From contig JAPLJU010000217.1 in NCBI GenBank assembly GCA_026388445.1, positions 1 through 11,982 on the forward strand: a stretch of 11,982 nt of DNA. The letters are read 5' to 3'. Under the pieces are notes generated by a model. The model was not told where the DNA came from and ran no database searches. It saw nothing but the letters and a program-made list of their open reading frames with translations. This document shows positions 6,795 through 11,982 of this stretch, one piece after another. The stretch comes from Deltaproteobacteria bacterium. GTDB taxonomy: Bacteria; Desulfobacterota; Syntrophia; Syntrophales; UBA2192. The position numbers and the translations under genes were made by a program. How positions within the stretch are numbered: the stretch's first letter is position 1; every line of letters starts with the position of its first letter.

Positions 6795-6911
6795 AGATCC
6801 GAAATGCCGGGGGGGAACAGAGAAAAGAAAATGACAGTGCCCGTAGCACCGCAATGACCAAACCCTGTACTATGCCTGCAGACGAGTACATTAAGGGTTT
6901 GAAGGAAGGAT

Positions 6912-6948
6912 GAATGGAGCGGCCCCCATGACCGCCCCATTCTTTTTT
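6912..6948 (+). terminator. Intrinsic terminator of the 5615-6794 gene pair
   Basis: GAATGG (6912-6917) pairs with CCATTC (6937-6942) and GCGG (6919-6922) with CCGC (6932-6935), with one A-C mismatch between, giving a long stem followed by six T (6943-6948). It lies about 118 bases beyond the VOC stop codon. The stretch 6795-6911 shows no gene. Confidence 0.8.
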
Positions 6949-7020
6949 GTATTCAAATCGGGCCTTTTGCACTTTTCTTGCATATATTTAACATCATTCT
7001 TTATTTGAAAGGATTCAGGA

Positions 7021-7518
7021 ATGCTTCAGAAGGACCTTCAGGCGATCCAGGGAATCCTGGAGATGATCTCAGAGGCCGAACTCGCCTTGGGCGAGTTTTA
7101 TAGGGCCTGCGCCCGGATAGCACAGGACGACCACGATTTCTGGTCCATCCTCGAGGAGGAGGAAAAGAAGCACCACGCCATGGTCCGCCGGATTTCGGAG
7201 ATGGTGGCCGAAAGTCCCGACCACTTCAGGATGGGTAGGTCCTTCAACGAAGGCGCACTGAGGACCTTTGTCGGTTGGCTGCGGGAGAAGACGAAGCGAA
7301 TAGCGGTCGGTGCAACACCCGCGAAAGACCTCCTGCACATCGCCCGTGACGTCGAGCAGTCGCTCATCGAGTCGAGATTCTGTGAGGCCGTCCAGTCCGA
7401 CGATGTTGCTTTCAACGAACTCCTGAACAGGATCCATGAGGAGACCTTCTTCCACCGGGAGAGGATCAGCCGCAGGATCAAAGAAAAGGCTTACAGCGCC
7501 ATCATCCTCGCGCGGTAG
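7021..7518 (+). CDS. Ferritin-like / rubrerythrin-like helical protein
   Basis: A 165-residue, almost wholly helical protein with the pattern of a ferritin-like four-helix bundle: helix 1 EAELALGEFYRACA (18-31), helix 2 with EEEEKKHHAMV (45-55, containing an ExxH), helix 3 DVEQSLIESRFCEAV (110-124), and helix 4 IHEETFFHRERISRRIKE (138-155), with Glu and His near the place of the second ExxH. The family binds a di-iron or dimetal centre and acts in iron storage or oxidative stress. The last metal motif is spaced ExxxH rather than ExxH, so metal binding should be checked. GAAAGGA 7 bases before ATG supports the start. It has its own upstream region after the terminator at 6912-6948 and ends before the terminator at 7540. 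Confidence 0.72.
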   Translation: MLQKDLQAIQGILEMISEAELALGEFYRACARIAQDDHDFWSILEEEEKKHHAMVRRISEMVAESPDHFRMGRSFNEGALRTFVGWLREKTKRIAVGATPAKDLLHIARDVEQSLIESRFCEAVQSDDVAFNELLNRIHEETFFHRERISRRIKEKAYSAIILAR

Positions 7519-7539
7519 ATTTGCGATTTTATCCAGAAT

Positions 7540-7571
7540 AAAAAAAGGAGCACCCCGGTGCTCCTTTTCTA
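7540..7571. terminator. Bidirectional terminator between the ferritin-like gene and the tRNA fragment
   Basis: GGAGCAC (7547-7553) and GTGCTCC (7558-7564) form a 7-bp stem with a CCCG loop, extended by A-T pairs. On the plus strand TTTTCTATTT follows, which serves the ferritin-like gene. On the minus strand seven T follow (7546-7540), just past the CCA end of the tRNA fragment, so it probably is the original terminator of that tRNA gene. Confidence 0.85.
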
Positions 7572-7576
7572 TTTCA

Positions 7577-7621
7577 TGGTGGGCCGTATCGGAATCGAAC
7601 CGACGACCAACGGATTAATAG
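7577..7621 (-). tRNA. 3' half of a tRNA (probably tRNA-Lys), partial; attachment-site remnant
   Basis: On the minus strand the segment matches the tRNA layout from the anticodon loop to the 3' end: loop positions 35-38 TTAA, 3' anticodon stem TCCGT, variable loop, T stem-loop with GGTTCGATTCC, acceptor strand ACGGCCC, discriminator A and encoded CCA. Position 34 and the whole 5' half (beyond 7621) do not match: the bases there cannot pair with the anticodon stem and no D arm or 5' acceptor is found. A73 and the acceptor fit tRNA-Lys; the anticodon stem also resembles tRNA-Asn. It cannot be a working tRNA and is best read as the duplicated 3' end left by integration of an element lying to the right. 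Confidence 0.78.
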
Positions 7622-7706
7622 ATGACACTCAAAGATTCAAATTTCCCACTTATTTTCAAGTCTTTATATATCCATCCCTGATGTTGCAAAAAATCTATAA
7701 AAATAC

Positions 7707-7737
7707 TTTACAATTGTGTAAGTATGCATTACTTACA
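7707..7737 (+). promoter_or_regulatory. Operator candidate of the TetR regulator
   Basis: TGTAAGTA (7717-7724) and TACTTACA (7730-7737) form an 8-bp perfect inverted repeat with a 5-base spacer. Related half-sites lie at 7704-7712 (TACTTTACA) and near 7772-7778 (GGTAAGT). TTTACA (7707-7712) could be a -35 box, which would put the palindrome over the promoter. It lies in the AT-rich 180-base stretch before the TetR gene, a normal place for autoregulation. The rest of 7622-7801 holds no gene. Confidence 0.5.
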
Positions 7738-7801
7738 TCCACATCTTCACCAGCAATCACTTTAAAATATAGGTAAGTGGTTTTTACATTTGGAGGATTA
7801 G

Positions 7802-8440
7802 ATGGACGAAAAGGAAAATACCCCCAAACTGAAAAACCGCTCCCACCCACCCGGCCGGGTGAAACTCGCCGACGCCCTTCGCGAGCTCCTTAAGGACAAG
7901 GAGTTCGATGCCATCACCACATCGGAAATCGCCGGGACCGCGGGTGTGAACGAGGCCCTCATTTACCGCTATTTTGGTGACAAACGCGGACTGCTGCACC
8001 AGATTCTCAGCGATTTTTTGGATGACTATGTCGGGAAGATCGAGACGGATCTGGGAGGGATCAAGGGGCCACTCAACCGGCTTCGCAGGCTGGTCTGGTT
8101 ACACATACACATGTTGGAGGCCAACCGGGTCTTCGCAAAACTCTTCCTGCTGGAGGTGCGCAGCTTTCCCGGCTACTTCGGAGGACACTGCTATGCACAG
8201 GTGAAGCGCTACAGCAACATTCTTCTGGGCATCCTGGAGGAGGGTGTAGCAAAGCGCGAGATCCGGGATGATATTCCCCTCCGGTCCCTCAGGCAGGTCG
8301 TGATCGGCGGGATTGAGCACCTCTGCCTACCCGAGGTCATTTTCGATCGGGACTTCTCCGTGGATCAACTCACGAAAGACCTTTGCGATATTCTGTATCG
8401 GGGGATTACCAGAAATCAGGAGGTCCGCAGAATCGACTGA
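7802..8440 (+). CDS. TetR/AcrR family transcriptional regulator
   Basis: A 212-residue protein with a TetR N-terminal helix-turn-helix at about 22-67: LADALRELLKDKEFDAITTS, then EIAGTAGVNEALIYRYFGDK (42-61), whose GVNEALIYRYFGDKRGLL matches the 'gvs.gtlYryF.sKe.L' signature. The C-terminal ligand-binding region (70-212) is helical and too variable to name its ligand. GGAGG (7792-7796) 5 bases before ATG fixes the start. Regulators of this group often control acyl-CoA degradation genes and respond to acyl-CoA; the genes that follow on the same strand fit that role by inference. A palindromic site lies about 65 bases upstream. Confidence 0.92.
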   Translation: MDEKENTPKLKNRSHPPGRVKLADALRELLKDKEFDAITTSEIAGTAGVNEALIYRYFGDKRGLLHQILSDFLDDYVGKIETDLGGIKGPLNRLRRLVWLHIHMLEANRVFAKLFLLEVRSFPGYFGGHCYAQVKRYSNILLGILEEGVAKREIRDDIPLRSLRQVVIGGIEHLCLPEVIFDRDFSVDQLTKDLCDILYRGITRNQEVRRID

Positions 8441-8451
8441 AAGGGGAGATC

Positions 8452-8614
8452 ATGGAGACCCGGTTGACGAGGCTGCTCAAGATCAAGCATCCCATCCTGC
8501 TCGGCGGGGTCCCAGCGACAGCGTGCAGAGGCCTTGATCAACATGGCCCACCCGGATCTCCGGGGCGAACTGAGCAACAGTCTTAAGAAGAATTTCCATA
8601 TGCAGAAAAAGTAG
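8452..8614 (+). pseudogene. Deletion scar: nitronate monooxygenase-like N-terminus fused out of frame to a CoA-transferase C-terminus
   Basis: ATG 8452 follows a purine-rich AAGGGG and encodes METRLTRLLKIKHPILLGGV (8452-8511), the usual opening of nitronate monooxygenase/2-nitropropane dioxygenase flavoproteins. After the junction (about 8507-8516) a different frame encodes RQRAEALINMAHPDLRGEL and a short basic tail to TAG 8612-8614, which is the C-terminal end of acetyl-CoA hydrolase / 4-hydroxybutyrate CoA-transferase proteins. In the first frame translation ends at 8586 after 44 residues. Both parents normally have over 300 residues, so a deletion of at least about 2 kb removed most of two adjacent genes. 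The ancestral order was probably tetR, monooxygenase, (others), CoA-transferase, SDR. Family names rest on short segments. Confidence 0.7.
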
Positions 8615-8633
8615 AGGCGAAAGGAGAAGCAGG

Positions 8634-9401
8634 TTGAAAATACAGGACAGTCTTGCAATGGTAACCGGTGGGGCGTCCGGCCTTGGCGAAGCATGCGTGC
8701 GCATGCTGGTTTCCCGGGGCGCCAAGGCGGCGATTCTTGATCTTCAGGAAGATCGTGCCGAAAAGTTGATCGCCGAGTTGGGGTCGAAAGTCGTCTTCGC
8801 GAAGACGGACGTGACGAATGAGGAGAGCGTTCAGGGTGCGGTCAAGAGAATACTTGATGCCTTCGGCAGGATCAATGTCGTCATTAATTGCGCCGGTGTG
8901 GGGGATCCCGCAAAACTTCTATCCAAGAAGGGTCCCATGCCGCTTTCTTTCTTCAATCGTGTCGTTCAGATTAATCTGATCGGCACCTTTAATGTCATCC
9001 GCTTGGCCGTTGAGCAGATGGTGAAGAACACTCCCGGTCCGGACGGTGAAAAAGGCGTGGTCATCAACACGGCCTCAGCGGCGGCTTTTGACGGACAAAT
9101 CGGACAGCCTGCCTACAGCGCATCGAAGGCCGGCGTGGTCGGCATGACCCTGCCGCTGGCCCGGGAATGTGCGGAGTACGGGATCCGCGTGATGACCATT
9201 GCGCCCGGTCTCTTCAATACGCCCATGCTGGCCATTCTGCCTCAAGCGGCGCGTGAAGCCCTGGGGAAGATGGTTCCCTTTCCGGCACGGTTGGGAGATC
9301 CTTCTGAATATGCGGAACTGTGCCGGCACATCATCGAGAACCCGATGCTCAACGGCGAGGTGATCCGCCTGGACGGTGCCATCCGCATGGCGGCGAGGTA
9401 A
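8634..9401 (+). CDS. Short-chain dehydrogenase, 3-hydroxyacyl-CoA dehydrogenase type 2-like
   Basis: A 255-residue classical SDR. The start is TTG 8634, supported by AAGGAG (8621-8626) 7 bases upstream and by the normal SDR opening KIQDSLAMVTGGASGLG. The cofactor loop is TGGASGLG (11-18), Asp36 after the second strand (AILDLQ) suggests NAD(H), Asp59 follows the third strand, NCAG is at 85-88, Asn114 in QINLIGTF, and the catalytic Ser148, Tyr161 and Lys165 (YSASK) are all present. SSxxAFDGQIGQPAYSASK-like wording and the PGLFNTPML segment (191-199) resemble 3-hydroxyacyl-CoA dehydrogenase type 2 (HSD10). The proposed reaction is oxidation of a 3-hydroxyacyl-CoA to the 3-oxoacyl-CoA. It follows the deletion scar by 19 bases and precedes the acyl-CoA dehydrogenase gene. 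Confidence 0.9.
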   Translation: MKIQDSLAMVTGGASGLGEACVRMLVSRGAKAAILDLQEDRAEKLIAELGSKVVFAKTDVTNEESVQGAVKRILDAFGRINVVINCAGVGDPAKLLSKKGPMPLSFFNRVVQINLIGTFNVIRLAVEQMVKNTPGPDGEKGVVINTASAAAFDGQIGQPAYSASKAGVVGMTLPLARECAEYGIRVMTIAPGLFNTPMLAILPQAAREALGKMVPFPARLGDPSEYAELCRHIIENPMLNGEVIRLDGAIRMAAR

Positions 9402-9436
9402 AGATGGAAGTTAAAAAATTGGGAAATTGAGGAAAG

Positions 9437-9479
9437 CGAAGAATCTGTTTTTTTGCCCAGGATAAACTTCTTCGTTTTT
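9437..9479 (+). terminator. Possible weak terminator after the SDR gene
   Basis: CGAAGAA (9437-9443) can pair with TTCTTCG (9468-9474), followed by five T (9475-9479). The 24-base loop is large, which makes it weak. If it works, the acyl-CoA dehydrogenase gene would need its own promoter in the 187-base gap. A small GCCTTT/AAAGGC stem-loop (9544-9559) also lies in this gap, without a T run. Confidence 0.3.
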
Positions 9480-9588
9480 CAGTCACGGGAACGTGTCGAA
9501 GTATGAGCGAAGGACGGAATGATAACTTAGAATGGGGATTTAAGCCTTTGTTTAAAGGCGGCTGAGTGGCGGAAAGGAGAAGACACGC

Positions 9589-10737
9589 ATGGATTTTCGA
9601 CTGTCGGAAGAGCAAGAGATGATCAGGAATATGACCCGGAAGTTCGTGGATGAGGTTGTCGCGTCAAGGGCCGAGGAGGGGGAGGCCACGGGCGAGTATC
9701 CCTATGACATCATAAAGCAGATGGCCGACCTCGGCATGATGGGCATCCCCTTCCCGCAGGAATATGGCGGAAGCGGCGGAGACTGGCTGGGCATGCACAT
9801 CTGCATCGAGGAAATGTCGCGGGGTGACACGACCCTCGGGGGGTTGCTCGATGTGACAACCAGTGTCGTGGCCCAGGAACTCTATGTCTTCGGCACTGAA
9901 GAGCAGAGACAGAAGTGGCTGATCCCCATGGCCCGGGGTAAGACAATCGGCGCTTTCGGGCTCACGGAACCCGGGGCGGGGTCCGACGCGGGGGCCACGA
10001 AGACGACGGCGGTCCGTGACGGAGGTTCCTGGGTCATCAACGGCACGAAGCAGTTCATCACCAACATCGGCCTGGATAATGCCTCCCTCGTCATCATTAC
10101 GGCTCGGACGAAGGCACAGAAGCCGGGAGAGAAGGAGCAGATCAACACCTTCATCGTTCCGAAGGGGACACCGGGCTTCTCCCTGGGCAAGAAATACGAC
10201 AAGATGGCCTGGCGGCATTCGGCCACCCATGAGTGCATCTTCGAAGACTGCCGGATTCCGGTGTCGAATTTTCTCGGAAAGGAAGGCAGGGGCTTTGCCC
10301 AACATTTGGCGGTTCTTGAAACGGGCCGGATTAGTGTAGCCGCCATCGCCGTCGGGCTGATGCAGGCCTGTCTCGAAGCTTCCCTGAAGTATGCGAAAGA
10401 AAGGGTCCAGTTCGGCCAGCCGATAATCAACTTCCAGGCGATTTCCTTCAAGCTGGCCGATATGGCCATGGCCACCGAACTCGCGCGCAACATGTACCTC
10501 AAGGCGGCCTGGCTGAAAGACAACCGTCTCCCGCACACGCTGGAGGCCGCCTATGCGAAACTTTACGCCTCGGAGATGTGCGAGAAGGCCGCCAGTGACG
10601 CCTATCAGATACACGGCGGTTACGGTTTCATGAACGAGTACGCCGTATCGCGCTACTACCGGCACGCCAAGATCCTGCAGATCGTCGAGGGGACCTCCGA
10701 GGTCCAGCGCCTCGTCATCTCCCGGAACCTGAAATAG
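9589..10737 (+). CDS. Acyl-CoA dehydrogenase
   Basis: A 382-residue protein of normal length for a short- or medium-chain type acyl-CoA dehydrogenase. It opens MDFRLSEEQEMIRNMTRKFV; the middle beta domain has GAFGLTEPGAGSDA (121-134) and WVINGTKQFITN (148-159); the C-terminal helical domain has ERVQFGQPI (271-279), QIHGGYGF (340-347) and IVEGTSEVQR (365-374), where Glu367 is the expected catalytic base. It binds FAD and oxidises an acyl-CoA to a 2-enoyl-CoA, passing electrons to electron-transfer flavoprotein. AAGGAG (9574-9579) lies 9 bases before ATG. Chain length or branched/aromatic preference cannot be told by eye. Strongly GC-ending codons contrast with the genes after 10883. Confidence 0.96.
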   Translation: MDFRLSEEQEMIRNMTRKFVDEVVASRAEEGEATGEYPYDIIKQMADLGMMGIPFPQEYGGSGGDWLGMHICIEEMSRGDTTLGGLLDVTTSVVAQELYVFGTEEQRQKWLIPMARGKTIGAFGLTEPGAGSDAGATKTTAVRDGGSWVINGTKQFITNIGLDNASLVIITARTKAQKPGEKEQINTFIVPKGTPGFSLGKKYDKMAWRHSATHECIFEDCRIPVSNFLGKEGRGFAQHLAVLETGRISVAAIAVGLMQACLEASLKYAKERVQFGQPIINFQAISFKLADMAMATELARNMYLKAAWLKDNRLPHTLEAAYAKLYASEMCEKAASDAYQIHGGYGFMNEYAVSRYYRHAKILQIVEGTSEVQRLVISRNLK

Positions 10738-10752
10738 ACAGGGAGGGTAAGA

Positions 10753-10785
10753 ATGACCAGAGCGATAACGGGACTCTTCAGCTAA
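10753..10785 (+). pseudogene. Ten-codon gene remnant at a composition break
   Basis: GGGAGG (10741-10746), 6 bases before ATG 10753, is one of the best ribosome binding sites in the window, yet the frame reads MTRAITGLFS and stops (TAA 10783-10785). The opening resembles HMG-CoA synthase-like proteins (typically 'M..I..ygaYiPr..') that accompany DUF35 and thiolase genes, but ten residues are too few to be sure. Immediately after, the sequence becomes AT-rich (10786-10862). It looks like a gene cut off at a recombination joint; a short leader peptide is the alternative. Confidence 0.4.
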
Positions 10786-10882
10786 TACCGAATGTAGATG
10801 GATCAGATTATTACATAAAAGCAAAAAAGAAGTATATCAAAGACTCAGAGTCGAAATAAAGAGAAAGGGGTGAGTAAATACC

Positions 10883-11299
10883 ATGAGCAAGCAAATCATT
10901 TTTCACCCGGGAGCCCTGGACGAGAAGGACGGCAAATTTGTTCAGATGGGGAATAAGTGCAGGGATTGCGGAAAGACCTCTTATCCTGCGGTAGAGCTAT
11001 GTCCCTTCTGCTCTTCTGAGAATAAAGAAAAGGTGCCTCTCAGCACGGTCGGAACTTTGTTTTCCTTCAGTGTAACACGGGTTCCCGTAGGCCCCTATAA
11101 GCCCCCCATAATCGGCGGCTATATCGACCTGCCTGAAGGTACCCGTGTGTTTGGGCAGATTCACGCGAATGTGGAGGATGTGAAAACCGGGATGAAGGTA
11201 AAGGTGGAGACCGGCATAATTTGGACTGAGAAAGATGGGACAGAGGTTCTGGGCTATTATTATGTGCCTTGTGAGGCAGAACGCGGAGGTGCTAAATAA
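10883..11299 (+). CDS. DUF35 zinc-ribbon/OB-fold protein, acyl-CoA thiolase partner
   Basis: A 138-residue protein with the rubredoxin-like zinc ribbon of DUF35: CRDCG (Cys26, Cys29) and CPFC (Cys40, Cys43), then an OB-fold domain (about 52-128) with GTLFSFSVTRVPVGPYKPP and PEGTRVFGQI. Such proteins form complexes with thiolase-like enzymes (SCP2/thiolase group) and are thought to bind or channel the acyl-CoA substrate. The coupling to the next gene is tight: its TAA shares the A with the thiolase ATG. An AAAGGGG lies about 12 bases before ATG, longer than usual. Codons end in A or T more often than in the genes before 10737, suggesting a different origin. Confidence 0.88.
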   Translation: MSKQIIFHPGALDEKDGKFVQMGNKCRDCGKTSYPAVELCPFCSSENKEKVPLSTVGTLFSFSVTRVPVGPYKPPIIGGYIDLPEGTRVFGQIHANVEDVKTGMKVKVETGIIWTEKDGTEVLGYYYVPCEAERGGAK

Positions 11300-11982
11300 T
11301 GAAAGACGTATATGTACTGGGTATTGGTCAAACTATTTTCGGCAAGCATGGCAGTCTGACGGTAAATGATTTGGGTGCCGCCGCTGCTCTGGCCGCCGTT
11401 CGGGATGCTGAAATCTCTCCCAAGGAGTTCCAAACCGCATACTGTGGAACCCTCTTTAGCCCGCCCACGCCGATCCAATCCATTCTCATCCGCCTGGGTG
11501 TAGATCGGATTCCAATGTGTACCGTTGAAAACGCCTGCGCCAGCGGATCCACTGCCGTCCATCTGCTGCATCGCGACATCGCGCTGGGGGCCTGCGATGT
11601 GGGAATTGCGTTGGGGGTAGAGTCGCTATCCGCCTTTAATAAGAAGTTCGGCAAAGGACTACTTGCCATCGAGGGTGATCTCCAGGGAAAATTGGCTCTC
11701 ACCATGCCCGCCTTTTTTGCCAAACTGTGTAATCGGCTTATGGAGAAGCGCGGAGCGACGATTGAGGACATTTGTTATCCTTCTGTCAAGAACCACAGGG
11801 CGGGTATGACCAATCCTTACTCGCAGTATAAGACAGAAGTTACCGTTGCAGAAATCATGGCTTCGCCTATGATTGCAGACCCGATTACTGTATTGCAGTG
11901 CTGTCCGCAGAGCGATGGTGCTGCTGCGGTTATCCTTTGCTCTGAGGCGTATTACAAAAAGCATAATAAGAAACGGAGTCGT
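11299..11982 (+). CDS. Thiolase family protein (SCP2/lipid-transfer thiolase type), N-terminal part
   Basis: An open frame of 228 codons starts at ATG 11299, overlapping the DUF35 stop codon by one base, and runs off the window. It begins MKDVYVLGIGQTIFGKHG, the typical opening of SCP-x-like thiolases. VENACASGSTAVHLL (76-90) carries the nucleophile Cys80, and KNHRAGMTNPYSQYK-like and CCPQSDGAAAVILCSEAYY segments follow in the family order. The protein would normally be about 385-390 residues, so the C-terminal His and Cys motifs lie beyond the edge. Thiolases cleave 3-oxoacyl-CoA with CoA or catalyse the reverse; some of this group instead act as aldolases with a DUF35 partner. Codon use is more AT-ending than in the acyl-CoA dehydrogenase gene. 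Confidence 0.9.
   Translation, partial: MKDVYVLGIGQTIFGKHGSLTVNDLGAAAALAAVRDAEISPKEFQTAYCGTLFSPPTPIQSILIRLGVDRIPMCTVENACASGSTAVHLLHRDIALGACDVGIALGVESLSAFNKKFGKGLLAIEGDLQGKLALTMPAFFAKLCNRLMEKRGATIEDICYPSVKNHRAGMTNPYSQYKTEVTVAEIMASPMIADPITVLQCCPQSDGAAAVILCSEAYYKKHNKKRSR

Noticed and set aside
7436..7618. Plus-strand ORFs over the tRNA fragment (ending SESNRRPTD, and RIGIEPTTNG in another frame)
   Set aside because: These are well-known false ORFs produced by the reverse strand of tRNA T-arm sequence; they lack ribosome binding sites.
9664..10824. Long minus-strand ORF of 386 codons opposite the acyl-CoA dehydrogenase
   Set aside because: It mirrors a GC-rich real gene and has a low-complexity, domain-free translation; the plus-strand gene is beyond doubt.
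1..11982. CRISPR array, insertion sequence, toxin-antitoxin or defence system
   Set aside because: No regularly spaced repeats, no transposase or integrase frame and no defence-type domains were seen in the window.

Overview
The window looks like chromosome from a GC-rich, Gram-negative anaerobe of the former Deltaproteobacteria (Desulfobacterota, Syntrophales-like). This is inferred from gene content: a GspF/PilC secretion protein, a CaiB-type CoA-transferase, acyl-CoA dehydrogenase, SDR, DUF35 and thiolase genes under a TetR regulator, and a glycine-rich single-RRM protein. No sequence search was possible, so the taxonomy is tentative.

Left part (1-7570), ordinary chromosome with mixed strands. 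It holds the start of a GspF/PilC gene (minus), a small two-helix membrane protein and a DRG/Obg-like GTPase with a TGS domain (plus), a small beta-rich unknown protein (minus), a DUF554 membrane protein whose best start is a TTG (plus), a broken CaiB CoA-transferase gene (minus), an alpha/beta hydrolase and a cold-shock-type RRM RNA-binding protein (minus). Then come an unknown PsbP/DcrB-like small protein, a VOC epimerase-like protein and a ferritin-like protein (plus). The RRM gene has a leader of about 130 nt with a strong terminator hairpin just before its ribosome binding site and an upstream segment able to compete for one arm, so it resembles an attenuator.

Junction (7540-7800). A 3' half of a tRNA (probably tRNA-Lys, with encoded CCA) lies on the minus strand, followed by what looks like the tRNA's own terminator. 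Similarity stops inside the anticodon loop, a common crossover point of tyrosine integrases. The geometry puts the integrated DNA to the right, beginning with an AT-rich stretch that carries a palindromic operator candidate in front of a TetR gene.

Right part (7802-11982), an acyl-CoA catabolic cluster all on the plus strand: TetR regulator, a deletion scar joining the first 20 codons of a nitronate monooxygenase-like gene to the last 33 or so codons of an acetyl-CoA hydrolase/CoA-transferase gene, an SDR (3-hydroxyacyl-CoA dehydrogenase type 2-like), an acyl-CoA dehydrogenase, a 10-codon gene remnant at a composition break, a DUF35 zinc-ribbon/OB protein and the start of a thiolase. Together these could carry out steps of beta-oxidation-like degradation of an acyl-CoA substrate that cannot be named from sequence.

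I did not find a convincing new defence or mobile system. The points most worth a second look are the tRNA attachment-site remnant, the fused two-gene scar, the RRM attenuator-like leader, and the repeated signs of gene loss by deletion (broken caiB, fused scar, 10-codon remnant).
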